Assembly (NCBI RefSeq): GCF_019458025.1 | Contig: NZ_JAHZUY010000003.1 | Span: 62,001-126,000, forward strand | Length of the DNA: 64,000 nucleotides | Direction: 5' to 3' | DNA from: Caldovatus aquaticus | GTDB taxonomy: Bacteria > Pseudomonadota > Alphaproteobacteria > Acetobacterales > Acetobacteraceae | In this document: positions 35,880 through 46,474 of the stretch, piece by piece | Numbering within the stretch: the stretch's first letter is position 1 | Layout of the letters: each line of letters starts with the position of its first letter | Program-made: the position numbers and the translations under genes | Notes under the pieces: model-generated | The model's database searches: none | What the model was told of the DNA's origin: nothing | The model's input: the letters and a program-made list of their open reading frames with translations, nothing else

Positions 35880-37127
35880 ATGAAGGCAGTGCTGCTCGCG
35901 GGCGCGGCCGCGCTCGCGATGACGGTGGCGGCGGGCGCGGGGAAGGCGACGGCGCAGATCGCCGTCTCGGGCAACGACAACAAGCGCGCTCTCGTCAATG
36001 GCGTGAACACGCTGCTGCAGAACCCGCGCCCCGACACCGTCACCGTCATAGACCTCAATGGCCGCACGCCGCGCGTCCTGGGCGAGGCCGAGGCGCCCCA
36101 CTCGGTCGTCGGCCCGCCGCTCTCGGTCGCCGTCACCCCCGACGAACGCTTCGCGCTCGTCTCCTCGAACGAGCGCATCGACCCGGCGAACCCGGCGCGC
36201 ACCGTGCCGGACAACCGCGTCTCGGTCGTGGACCTGCGCGCCAGCCCGCCGCGGGTGGTGCAGACCGTCGAGGTCGGCGCCGGGCCCGCCGGCCTTTCGA
36301 TCAACCGCGCCGGCACGCTCGCCCTGGTCGCCAACCGCGCTGCCGGGACGGTCAGCGTGCTGCGCCTGCGCGACGGCCAGGTGAGCGTGATCGGCACGGT
36401 CGAGATCGGTACCCCCGCCTCCCTGGTCAGCCACGCGCAATTCACGCCGGACGGCCGCCATGCCCTGGTCACCCGCTACGGCGACAACCTGATCACGGTG
36501 CTGCGCATCGAGGGCGAGACGGTGAGCAGGCTCGACCGCGACATGACCGCGGGCGTGCACCCCTACGCGCTCAGCGTCTCGCCGACCGGCGCCTGGGCGA
36601 TCGTCGGCAACATCGGGCGCAGCGCCAACAACACGGGCGACCGCGACACCGTCAGCCTGATCGACCTCTCGCGCGAGCCCTTCCGCGTGGTGGACACGGT
36701 CACGGTCGGCACCACGCCCGAGGGCGTGATGGCGAGCCCGGACGGCCGCCACGCCGTCGTCACGGTGCACAACGGCACCGGCCGGCCGCTCGGCCATCCG
36801 CTGCGCGGCCAGGCGCAGGTGAAGCTGCTGCGCGTCGAGAACAACCGCCTCCGCGTGGTGAGCGAGGCACCGGCCGGCGACTGGGTGCAGGGCGCCGCCT
36901 TCTCGCGCGACGGGCGGACGCTGCTGGTCGGCAACATGGCCGACAAGACGATCGGCGTGTACCGCGTCGAGAACGACCGGCTGCGCGACACCGGCCAGCG
37001 CATCCCGGTCAACGGCGGCCCGGCGGCGATCCGCACCGCCGAGGTCGCGCCGGCGCCCGCCGCGACGCGTCCGGGCGGGCCGCAGCGCCGCGGCGGGGCC
37101 GCGGCGGGCGCCGCACCGGCGCAGTAG
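35880..37127 (+). CDS. Secreted YVTN-type beta-propeller protein
   Basis: A 415-residue protein with a signal peptide (residues 1-25). It contains about seven repeats of the YVTN/lactonase type ('TVTVIDLNGRTPRVLG', 'RVSVVDLRASPPRVVQTVEVGAGPAGLSINRAGTLALVANRAAGTVSVL', 'GTTPEGVMASPDGRHAVV'). The C-terminal 30 residues are a Pro/Ala/Arg low-complexity tail. These proteins bind ligands or act as scaffolds; the function here is unknown. Divergent from dgoK. GGAGG precedes the ATG. Confidence 0.88.
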   Translation: MKAVLLAGAAALAMTVAAGAGKATAQIAVSGNDNKRALVNGVNTLLQNPRPDTVTVIDLNGRTPRVLGEAEAPHSVVGPPLSVAVTPDERFALVSSNERIDPANPARTVPDNRVSVVDLRASPPRVVQTVEVGAGPAGLSINRAGTLALVANRAAGTVSVLRLRDGQVSVIGTVEIGTPASLVSHAQFTPDGRHALVTRYGDNLITVLRIEGETVSRLDRDMTAGVHPYALSVSPTGAWAIVGNIGRSANNTGDRDTVSLIDLSREPFRVVDTVTVGTTPEGVMASPDGRHAVVTVHNGTGRPLGHPLRGQAQVKLLRVENNRLRVVSEAPAGDWVQGAAFSRDGRTLLVGNMADKTIGVYRVENDRLRDTGQRIPVNGGPAAIRTAEVAPAPAATRPGGPQRRGGAAAGAAPAQ

Positions 37128-37141
37128 CGGACCCGGGAGGA

Positions 37142-38008
37142 GTGGGGCGCGGCTGCCACGGGTTCCGGCTCGCCCCGCTCGCCTTCGTCTGCCTCTGGTC
37201 GGGCGGCTTCACCGCCATCAAGTTCGGGCTGAGCGGCGCCGGGCCGCTCGGCCTGCTCGCATGGCGCTATGCCGCCTGCGTCGCGGTTCTCGCGCCGCTC
37301 GCGCTCGCGCTGCGGCCGCGCCTGCCGCGCGGGGCGCCGCTCGCCCACCTCGCGATCAATGCGCTGATCGTGCAGGTCGGATACTTCGCGCTGATGACCG
37401 TCTCGCTCCGGCTCGGCCTGAGCGCGGCGGCGGCGGCGCTGATCGTGGCGCTGCAGCCCGTGCTGGTCGGACTGCTGGCGCCGCGCCTGGTGGGCGAGCG
37501 GGTGGGCGGGCGCGTCTGGCTCGGCCTCGTGCTCGGCCTCGCCGGCGCGGCGGCGGTGATCATGTCCGGCGGCACGCTGGAGGCGCGCGGCGCCTGGGGC
37601 GTGCTCGCCGCCGCCGGCGCGCTCGCGACCATGACCGCAGGCGTGCTCTACGAGAAGCGCTTCGGCCGGCCGCACCATCCGGTCGCGGCCAACCTGGTGC
37701 AGTACCTTGTCGGCGCCGCCGCGACCCTGCCCCTCGCCGCCCTGGTGGAGGGGCTTTCCGTGGCCTGGTCGGCGCCCTTCGCGCTCGCGCTCGCCTATCT
37801 CGTGCTCGGCAACTCCCTGCTGTCCATGAGCCTGCTGCTCGCGATGGTCCGCCGCGGCGAGGCGGCGCGCGTTTCTGCCCTGTTCTTCCTGGTTCCGCCG
37901 GTCGCGGCGCTGATCGCCTGGGCGCTGCGCGGCGAGGCGCTGGCGCCGGCCGCCTGGGCGGGCATGGCGCTCGCGGCCGCTGGCGTGGCGCTGGCGGCGC
38001 GGCGCTGA
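37142..38008 (+). CDS. EamA/DMT-family transporter
   Basis: A 288-residue membrane protein with ten predicted spans in two repeats. 'PLAFVCLWSGGFTAIKFGLSG' and 'LLAWRYAACVAVL' open the first EamA domain, 'SAAAAALIVALQPVLVGLLAPRLVGERV' ends it, and 'FLVPPVAALIAWALRGEAL' closes the second. The family exports amino acids, metabolites or drugs. The start is uncertain: GTG at 37142 follows GGGAGG by only one base, yet no other start gives the first span. Confidence 0.87.
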   Translation: MGRGCHGFRLAPLAFVCLWSGGFTAIKFGLSGAGPLGLLAWRYAACVAVLAPLALALRPRLPRGAPLAHLAINALIVQVGYFALMTVSLRLGLSAAAAALIVALQPVLVGLLAPRLVGERVGGRVWLGLVLGLAGAAAVIMSGGTLEARGAWGVLAAAGALATMTAGVLYEKRFGRPHHPVAANLVQYLVGAAATLPLAALVEGLSVAWSAPFALALAYLVLGNSLLSMSLLLAMVRRGEAARVSALFFLVPPVAALIAWALRGEALAPAAWAGMALAAAGVALAARR

Positions 38009-38118
38009 ACGGCCGCCGCGACAGGGAGGCTTGCGGGCAAGGCGGTGTCCGGCCCAGGCTGAGGGGCGGGACGGCCGGCGCGAGACCGGTCGCCCGACGC
38101 AGGGAGGTCCGATCCGTC

Positions 38119-39207
<1,089 letters not shown>

Positions 39208-39218
39208 CGGAGGCCGGG

Positions 39219-39260
39219 GCCGGCCCGGGCGCGGCCCTTCGCGCCGGGCCGGCTTCCCTT
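39219..39260 (+). terminator. Terminator-like hairpin
   Basis: Arms GCCGGCCCGGGCGCG and CGCGCCGGGCCGGC (one bulge), followed by TTCCCTTT, 12 bases after the receptor stop codon. Confidence 0.65.
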
Positions 39261-39438
39261 TGCCGGCGTGCCGGCCGCTGCCGCGAGGCGGGCGGCGGAG
39301 GTGCCGGCGGTTCCTCCGCTCCGGCCGGGACGGCGCGGAAGCCGGGGCGGCGCACGCGCAGCCGTCTGTGCCGGGAAAGGCGGCTGCCGCGCCGCGGGTT
39401 CGCGCGCAGGAACGCGGCGCCCGCCGCGGTGCCGTGTC

Positions 39439-39951
39439 TCAGATGCGCTCGGGATTCCCGCGCAGGAGCTCGAAGCGGGTCGGGCTGATCGCGCCCGAGA
39501 CGTCGATCGCCACCAGGGACTCGCCGAGCCGGAACCAGGCGAAGCAGGTCGGTCGGCCTCCCTCGATCTTCTCCCAGCTCGAGCAGACCTCGTCGCCCTG
39601 GACGACGACGCGCCCGCGGTCGGTCGCCGTCTGGCCGCCGACGCCGACGAGCCGCAGCCGCTGCGAGCCGTCGGCGGCGATGTGCATCGTCAGCCGGCTG
39701 CCGTTCGGCAGGCGGCGGTCGAGGGTGTTGCCGAACACGAGCCGGCGGAACTCCTCGCCCGAAAGGCGCTGGCCCCCGACCACCTGGGGCACCGGCCGCG
39801 CCGGTCCGGCCTGCGCGGCGCTCGCGGCGGGCTGCGCGGGGGAAGCCGCGCCCGGCTCGGGGCCGCCGGCGCAGCCGGCAGCCGCCAGCGCCAGCGCGCC
39901 GCTCAGCAGCAGAAGGGAGGTGCGCATGGTCTCGGAAGTCTCCTGGTTCAT
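39439..39951 (-). CDS. Small lipoprotein at end of amyloid-like locus
   Basis: A 170-residue protein with a lipobox (LAAAGC, Cys about 27). After an Ala/Pro-rich linker comes a beta-rich domain, 'LSGEEFRRLVFGNTLDRRLPNG', 'EVCSSWEKIEGGRPTCFAWF', with a Cys pair. This resembles small periplasmic 'GNT' domains of the DUF995 kind. Its start overlaps the stop of the preceding small gene. It may be the last gene of the amyloid-like operon or an unrelated neighbour. Confidence 0.78.
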   Translation of the reverse strand: MNQETSETMRTSLLLLSGALALAAAGCAGGPEPGAASPAQPAASAAQAGPARPVPQVVGGQRLSGEEFRRLVFGNTLDRRLPNGSRLTMHIAADGSQRLRLVGVGGQTATDRGRVVVQGDEVCSSWEKIEGGRPTCFAWFRLGESLVAIDVSGAISPTRFELLRGNPERI

Positions 39952-40328
39952 CGCAGCACGCGAGAGGTCGCGTTGACCACCCCATCCTGCGGCGGAAGCG
40001 GCTGCGGCGGACGCCCGATCTCGTCCCAGAAGCGGATGCTGGCGTTGACGCCGGGCGGCGCCAGCGGGCGCGGCGCGTCCTGTCCGCCGCGCATCCGCCC
40101 GAGCGTCGCCGGCGCGAGGGGTTCCAGCCCCTCGAAGGCGTGCGGGGCGGCGTTGCCGGTTGCCGCGGGGGGCGGCGCGAGCGCCTCCGCCAGCAGGGAG
40201 ACCTGGAAGGCGGGCGGGGCCCGGCCGCTCTCCTCCGCGCGCAGGGCACGGCCGCCCGCGCCCAGCGCAGCGACCAGCGCCAGCGCGGCGCCGAGCCGGA
40301 GGAGAAGGGAAGGGCGCCCGGCCCTCAT
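39948..40328 (-). CDS. Small secreted protein with double-glycine motif
   Basis: A 126-residue protein with a signal peptide (residues 1-31). Residues 71-82, LAPATLGRMRGG, fit the LSxxELxxIxGG pattern recognised by C39 peptidases; cutting after it would release a 44-residue Pro-rich C-terminal peptide. It overlaps genes on both sides by 4 bases. Lies two genes downstream of a C39-peptidase lipoprotein. No known family. Confidence 0.78.
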   Translation of the reverse strand: MRAGRPSLLLRLGAALALVAALGAGGRALRAEESGRAPPAFQVSLLAEALAPPPAATGNAAPHAFEGLEPLAPATLGRMRGGQDAPRPLAPPGVNASIRFWDEIGRPPQPLPPQDGVVNATSRVLR

Positions 40329-40957
40329 CGCCCGATCCTCGTCCGGGTCATGAGGGCGTTCTCGAGCGCGAACCGGCTCGCGGTGTTGTTCAGCAGGGCC
40401 CGCATGCCGGCGACGTCGAGCGTGACGGTGGTGGCCACGCTCACCGCCTGGCCGTTGGCGCGGTTCTGCACGATGCCGACGATGCCTGCGCCCTCGACCA
40501 CGGTGCCGACCCGGGTCGCGCCGCCGTTGAAGAGGCTTTCCACGACGATGGGGCCCGAGGCGGAGAGGGGCACCTGCCGGGTGTCGCCCTGGGCGTCGGT
40601 GATGGTGACGGCGGGCGCCGCCCCCGGGACGAGGACGGTGGTGGGCAGGACGAGGCGCTGCGCCACCGCGCCACCCACGCGGGTTTCGGTCTCGAAGCCG
40701 AAGGCGACCGCGACCCCGCCGGGCAGGCGGAAGCCGGCGCGCATCTCGCCCAGCGCCTCGTCCGGCAGCGGCACGGCGCCGAGCGCCAGCACCTCTCCGG
40801 CGGGCGCAAGGCGCACGCCGAGCGCGTGCGCATAGGCGGCGACCAGGTCCTGTCCGGGCTCCGCCGGACGCGCCCCGTCGGATGCGGCCCGGGCCGGACC
40901 GGCGAGGGAGAGCCCGAGCACCAGCGCGGAGATGCCGCGAAGGAACGGATCACGCAT
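40325..40957 (-). CDS. Secreted protein of amyloid-like locus, one divergent repeat
   Basis: A 210-residue protein with a signal peptide (1-24). Residues 64-75, LPDEALGEMRAG, again match the C39 double-glycine pattern with Ala-Gly at the cut. 'GGVAVAFGFETETRV' follows. Residues 158-182 ('GIVGIVQNRANGQAVSVATT') align with the Gln/Asn amyloid repeat of the neighbouring proteins. It may correspond to FapA or FapE in role, but the relationship is not clear from sequence alone. Confidence 0.8.
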   Translation of the reverse strand: MRDPFLRGISALVLGLSLAGPARAASDGARPAEPGQDLVAAYAHALGVRLAPAGEVLALGAVPLPDEALGEMRAGFRLPGGVAVAFGFETETRVGGAVAQRLVLPTTVLVPGAAPAVTITDAQGDTRQVPLSASGPIVVESLFNGGATRVGTVVEGAGIVGIVQNRANGQAVSVATTVTLDVAGMRALLNNTASRFALENALMTRTRIGR

Positions 40958-40977
40958 CGTTGTCTCCCCGCGTCGCA

Positions 40978-41757
40978 TCAGAAGAGCCATCGCAGCGGCG
41001 GTTCGCCGCTGTTGAGGAGGATCGGCGAGGGCATGCCGAGCCCGTGCAGGCCGCCGTCCATAGCCTCGCGGACCAGCGTGCCCGGCGCCCGCGGCCGCAC
41101 GCCCCAGTCCTCCGGCCGGTTGAAGCTGGCCTGGGCGATCTCCGGATGGTCGAGGATCACGAACAGCACGCCGCTCCAAGCCTCCTCGAAGCGGACGCGC
41201 GGCATGGTGCGGGTGCCCAGGTTGGGGTCGGCCAGCAGCACGCGGTCCTCGGACAGCCCGCGCACCACCACGAAATGGCGGTAGCCGTTGGTGTCGATCA
41301 GGGCGATGCCCGGGATGCGCGCCTCGGCGAGCCGCGCGAGCGGCAGGCGGTAGCCGTTCGCCCGCAGCCCGCGCCGCGCCAGGTAGTTGCGCATGTCGAG
41401 GAGCGAGAATCCGGCGGTGCGGATCCGCTCGGCGTCGCCATGCGCGATCATGTCGCGCAGCACCTCCTCCTCCGTCGTCGGCAGCCCGTAGTGGTAGGTG
41501 AGAAGGGTGGCGAGGGCGGCCGAGCCGCAGGAATAGTCGAAGCGCTGGCGGATGGTGGTGGCGAAGCGGCGCGAGCGGATGTCGCGCACCGGCAGCAGCA
41601 GGTTGGGGCCGCCGGTCGCGGTCTCGCTCAGCATCACGCGCGCCGGGGCCGGCGCGCCGGCGCCGCCGGGCGCCTGCGCGGCGCAGCCCGCAGCGAGCAG
41701 CGCCAGCGCGGCGATGGCGCCGGCGGCGATGCGCGCCTGGAACCGCTGCCCGCCCAT
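40978..41757 (-). CDS. C39-peptidase lipoprotein (FapD-like)
   Basis: A 259-residue lipoprotein (lipobox LLAAGC25) with a C39 papain-like domain. Catalytic residues visible: Gln71 (oxyanion), Cys77 (DYSCGSAALATLL), His161 (YRHFVVV) and Asp177 (LLADPN). No ABC transporter domain is attached, unlike bacteriocin exporters. A stand-alone C39 protease is the hallmark of Fap loci (FapD), where it is needed for amyloid export. The ATG is 7 bases after the stop of the single-repeat protein. Confidence 0.88.
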   Translation of the reverse strand: MGGQRFQARIAAGAIAALALLAAGCAAQAPGGAGAPAPARVMLSETATGGPNLLLPVRDIRSRRFATTIRQRFDYSCGSAALATLLTYHYGLPTTEEEVLRDMIAHGDAERIRTAGFSLLDMRNYLARRGLRANGYRLPLARLAEARIPGIALIDTNGYRHFVVVRGLSEDRVLLADPNLGTRTMPRVRFEEAWSGVLFVILDHPEIAQASFNRPEDWGVRPRAPGTLVREAMDGGLHGLGMPSPILLNSGEPPLRWLF

Positions 41758-41764
41758 GTCCGCC

Positions 41765-42100
41765 TCAGCGCACGGTGATGTTGATCGCGGTCGTGGCCTG
41801 GAAGAGGGAGTTGTTGCCGGTGTTCTGGAACACAGTGGTGACGCCGGCGGTCCCGTTGAGCGAGCCGGTAATGGTGTTGTTGCCGGTGGCGGTGTTCGCG
41901 CCGACCTGGTTGTTCTGTAGCAGCGCGATGTTGCCGCCCTCCGGGGAAAGCCCGGCGCGTCCCGAGCTTCGTGCCAAATCGGCCGCGTCCATGGGCGCGA
42001 GGCCGGCGAAGGCGTCGCCGCTGCCCGGCGGCTCCGAAGCGCCGGCACCCCCGGCGGCGAGGGACGCGCCGAGGACGAGCGCGAGCAGGACGTGCTTCAT
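41765..42100 (-). CDS. Single-repeat amyloid-like secreted protein (FapB-like?)
   Basis: A 111-residue protein with a signal peptide (1-21). Residues 37-48 are a degenerate C39-type motif (MDAADLARSSGR). The C-terminal half has 'NQVGANTATGNNTITGSLNG' and residues 86-108 'GVTTVFQNTGNNSLF', which line up position by position with the repeat core of the protein encoded just upstream. It may act as a minor subunit or nucleator, as FapB does. Confidence 0.82.
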   Translation of the reverse strand: MKHVLLALVLGASLAAGGAGASEPPGSGDAFAGLAPMDAADLARSSGRAGLSPEGGNIALLQNNQVGANTATGNNTITGSLNGTAGVTTVFQNTGNNSLFQATTAINITVR

Positions 42101-42195
42101 GGTGGCTGACCTTGCATTCCCTGGCGGTGTCGGACACGGAGCCGGCATGGCGAAGCGCGCCGGCGGCCGAGCGGCCGCCGGCGCCTCTCCGACGA

Positions 42196-43179
42196 TCAGC
42201 GCTGATAGATCGCCCCGATCGCCACCGCGTTCTGCATCAGGCTGTTGGCGCCGGCATTCTGCGACACCTGCGCCACGCCGGTCGCGTTGTTGAAGGAGTT
42301 CGACATCGACACGCTGGCGTTGCCGAGGCCGGCGCTCGCGTGGTTGCCGATCACCGCGCCGAGGTTGCCCGCCGCCGCGATGGTGGTCGAGAGGTCCTCC
42401 GCCGCGCAGCCGCAGTACGTGATCGCCGAGAGGGCGGTCGAGTTCTGCTGCAGGCTGTTGGCGCCGACGTTCTGGTTGACGTTGGCCGCGCCGGTGAAGT
42501 TGTTGAAGGAGTTGCTCAGGCTGGCCGCGCTGCGGTGCCCGACGTCGAAGCTCCAGTTGCCGGAGCCGGTCACGATCCCGGCGTTCCCCGCGATCGCCCA
42601 GGCGTCACGGTCCTGCTCCCGGCCGCGGATGTTCTCCACCATCGTCACTGCGGAAGCGTTCTGCTGCAGGCTGTTGGCGCCGGCGTTCTGGTTGACCTGC
42701 ACCAGCCCGGTCGCATTGCCGAAGGAGTTGTCGAGCGACGCCGAGGCGCTGCCGCCAAAGTTCGTGCTGCGGTTGCCGATTACGGAGCCGGCATTGCCCG
42801 CGACCGAGTTCGCGTTCGCGTCGCCATTGCTGCTCCCGTTGCCCTGGCCAGCGATGTGGCAATCGCAGCCCTCGACATAGGCGACGGCGACCGCGTTCTG
42901 CTGCTGGCTGTTGGCTCCGGCGTTCTGGTTGACGTTGGCGATGCCGCGCAGGCCGCCGAAGCTCGCGCTCATCGAGACGGCGTTGTTCTGGCCGAGGGTG
43001 CCGGAATGGTTTCCGGCGGTCGTGCCGAGGTTCACCGCGAGCGCGGCCGCGTAGTAGTCCTCGATGGCATGGCCCTGTCCAGGGAAGGTGGAATGACCGT
43101 TGCCGTTACCGTTGCCGTTCGCGAACGCCGCGCCGCTCAGCGCGACGACACCGACCGAAGCGAGAAGAAGCGCACGCAT
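42196..43179 (-). CDS. Four-repeat functional-amyloid protein (FapC-like)
   Basis: A 327-residue secreted protein (signal peptide 1-20). It is built from four repeats of about 70-76 residues starting near residues 49, 125, 195 and 268. Each has an 'AGN.G.V.GN' part, a 'S.S...NSF.N.TG' part and the core VNQNAGANSLQQNA (83-96, 162-175, 234-247, 305-318). The core closely resembles the 'VNVAAGDNNQQ.NA' repeats of Pseudomonas FapC. Two linkers hold C-x-C pairs (GCDC near 104-107, YCGC near 255-258). Ala, Gly, Asn, Gln and Ser dominate, and there are almost no Lys. It is the first gene behind a sigma-54 promoter. Confidence 0.87.
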   Translation of the reverse strand: MRALLLASVGVVALSGAAFANGNGNGNGHSTFPGQGHAIEDYYAAALAVNLGTTAGNHSGTLGQNNAVSMSASFGGLRGIANVNQNAGANSQQQNAVAVAYVEGCDCHIAGQGNGSSNGDANANSVAGNAGSVIGNRSTNFGGSASASLDNSFGNATGLVQVNQNAGANSLQQNASAVTMVENIRGREQDRDAWAIAGNAGIVTGSGNWSFDVGHRSAASLSNSFNNFTGAANVNQNVGANSLQQNSTALSAITYCGCAAEDLSTTIAAAGNLGAVIGNHASAGLGNASVSMSNSFNNATGVAQVSQNAGANSLMQNAVAIGAIYQR

Positions 43180-43314
43180 GTGCCTGACCCTTTTGGTGTT
43201 GCGGTTGACGGCGGCCGACCGCCGCGCGCATCGGCCGTTGCCGCCGGGCAGGCGAGGGGAGAGCCGAGGGAAACACTGCTCTCTCCTCACGCACCCGGCG
43301 CGCGCCGGAACAGG

Positions 43315-43330
43315 AGCAACGGCCATGCCA
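43315..43330 (-). promoter_or_regulatory. Sigma-54 promoter of the amyloid genes
   Basis: TGGCATGGCCGTTGCT read on the minus strand, with invariant GG and GC separated by ten bases. It matches the -24/-12 consensus TGGCAC-N5-TTGCA/T at all but two positions. Transcription would start near 43304, giving a leader of about 125 bases before the amyloid gene. A sigma-54 activator gene is adjacent. Confidence 0.8.
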
Positions 43331-43715
43331 GCGTCGTCGCGGCTTCGGCGCATCCGCCGCAAACCCTCGGATTTCCTCGCCTTCACCTCTTCGTGCGCGC
43401 CACCTCGCCGCGGTGTGCGCAACCAGGGCGTTCGTAATGCGCGCCACAATGAGCTTGCCGCGCGTGATGTGTAACGCGCAACGCGGCGTGGTTTACGTTC
43501 CCTTAACAGCGTATGCGGATACGCGGACACCGCAGGGCGGCGCGGCGCGCGACAGCCCGACGGTCGGCGTGACGCGGCAGATGCGCGCGGGCGTGCGCCG
43601 GAGCGCTGCCGGCGCCTCGTTCGGAACGGCAGGACGGCAGGGCGAACGCGCGCGAGCGGCCGCTCCGCCGCGCGGTCAGGGACCGGCGCGGCGGGGGCCG
43701 GGCGGTGCGCCGCCT
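43331..43715 (-). other. Upstream control region of the amyloid promoter
   Basis: About 385 bases between the sigma-54 promoter and the barrel gene, with no supportable gene. It includes GCGTAT-GCGG-ATACGC (43509-43524), a perfect inverted repeat about 190 bases upstream of the promoter, in the usual range for sigma-54 activator sites. Its centre (43440-43525) is clearly less GC-rich than its surroundings, allowing DNA bending. Confidence 0.5.
43509..43524. promoter_or_regulatory. Candidate activator binding site
   Basis: Perfect 6-bp inverted repeat GCGTAT/ATACGC with a GCGG spacer, about 180-190 bp upstream of the -24/-12 element. Candidate enhancer for the adjacent sigma-54 activator. Confidence 0.45.
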
Positions 43716-45148
43716 CTACAGGCTGAAGCGGTAGGGGACGCGCAGGATGATGCGGGCGTCGGGGGCGTTCTCGGTCGCGCCGACGCTGACTCCGAGGCTG
43801 ACGCTCAGCCGCTCGGACGCCCGGTAGGACAAGCCGAAGTTGAAGGAACCGATGTCGAGCCCCGACCCGGCGATGTTGCGGCCGCCGGCGCGGGAGGACA
43901 TGACGAAGATGTGATCATAGCCCAGGCTGAGCGAGGTGCGCTCGTTCAGGGCGAAGCCGACGCCGAAGTTGAGGCCGACGCCGTCGCCCGGTTCGAGACG
44001 GGTGCGGGTGGGCGGGCCGCCGGCCGGATCCTGCAGGGAGACGGTGCGGCCGATGTTCCAGATGTAGCGCAGGCCGCCGAAGAACACCGCGGGGTCGGAG
44101 GCCCAGGCGACGGTCACGCCCGGCTCGACCGACCAGAAGCCGGTGCCGGTGGCGAGCTCGCGCTCGAGGCCGCGCAGGAACCCGCCCTGCGGGTCGGTGA
44201 CGCGATAGATCGGCACGTCGAAGGGACTGCGGCCGGTGTCGCTCTTGACCCGCAGGTTGGCGATGAAGACCGGCCAGTCGTCGAGGCCGTCGTTGACCTG
44301 GTAGCTCGCGCCGAACTCGACGTCGCCGAGCCCGCTGCCGGTCGGGCTGACGGTGATGGGCGAGGCGTTGATGTCGGCGGGGGCGGTCTGGATGGTGTCG
44401 CCGCGCCAGACCCAGGGGATGCGCGCGTTGATCTCCAGGCGGTCGGTGATGCCGTAGCGCAGCGTCAGCGCGGCGATGGCGGCGCGCTGGGTGGCGCGGC
44501 GGATGTCCACCGTGCCGAAGGTGATGCCCGGGATGATCGAGAAGCCGTTGACGATCGCCTGGGTGTTCTGCGTGTACAGGTATTCGACCGAGCTCTCGGC
44601 CGAGATCACGCCGCGCGGGGTCAGCACGCCGCCGACGCGGGCCAGGGTCGGGTCGGTCGCGAGCACGCGCTGTTCCTCCCGGCGCCGAACGGCGGCCGCC
44701 TCGGCCGCGGTGGAGGGGGCCTGGGGGTCGCGCGGCGCGGCGGCGGAGGGCGCGCCCGGCGCCGGCGCGGCAACGACAGGGGGCGGGGCGGGCGCGCCGG
44801 GGGCGGCCTGCGCCGGGGCGGCGGGTGGGCGGGCCGGCCCCGGCGCCCGCAGCGCGCGGCGCAGGCCCTCGAGCGCGCGCGCCGGCGCCGCGCTCAGGCG
44901 CTGCTGCCGGGCGAGCCGCGCGTCCTGCTCCTCCAGGCGGCGCTGCTGCTGCTCCAGCATCGCGCGCAGACGGCGCAGATCCTCGACGGTGACGGCCTCC
45001 TGCGCGCGGGCGGGCGCGGCGGCGAGGAGCGCGGCGAGGGCGATCCCCAGCGCGGCCGGCCCGGCGAGGGGGCCGGGAGCCGGGCGGCTGGCGGCGGCGC
45101 ACCCCGGCATCCGCGTCCGGGCGGGCACGCGCCCTTCGGCGAGGCCAG

Positions 45149-45152
<4 letters not shown>
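43716..45152 (-). CDS. Outer-membrane barrel with N-terminal coiled coil (FapF-like)
   Basis: A 478-residue protein. The signal peptide ends at Ala50 (APARA|QEAV), a coiled coil follows (about 55-88, 'EDLRRLRAMLEQQQRRLEEQDARLARQQ'), then a Pro/Ala-rich linker (100-150). From about 165 a series of amphipathic strands forms a beta-barrel ending 'RVPYRFSL'. FapF, the amyloid export pore, has this same order of coiled coil, linker/plug and barrel, at about 430 residues. The start overlaps the activator stop (ATGA), so both are co-expressed. Confidence 0.83.
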
Positions 45153-46363
<1,211 letters not shown>

Positions 46364-46445
46364 GTTCCTCCGAGCGCAATCCGGTCAGCGGGACCCGGTG
46401 GTATCGCCGGCCTGGATGACCTTCGGTTCAGCGGGCGCGCAAAAA

Positions 46446-46474
46446 ATGGTATGATGGCATCCGGAATGGTGCAA
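46446..46474 (-). promoter_or_regulatory. Sigma-70-type promoter of the activator gene
   Basis: On the minus strand TTGCAC (46474-46469), 17-base spacer, TACCAT (46451-46446). Transcription would start near 46439, about 75 bases before the activator ATG. It lies in an AT-richer island. Confidence 0.6.

Noticed and set aside
34340-37141. Plus-strand frame of more than 900 codons running into the EamA gene
   Set aside because: The upstream part is antisense to dgoA and dgoK and out of frame with the beta-propeller gene. Only the final 288 residues are a real protein.
39439-39951. LSGEEFRRLVFG in the lipoprotein as another double-glycine motif
   Set aside because: It ends Phe-Gly and lies inside a conserved-looking GNT domain start, so it is better explained as part of the fold.
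40978-41757. Bacteriocin export system based on the C39 domain
   Set aside because: No ABC transporter, immunity gene or typical precursor is present. Barrel, repeats and sigma-54 control fit an amyloid locus instead.
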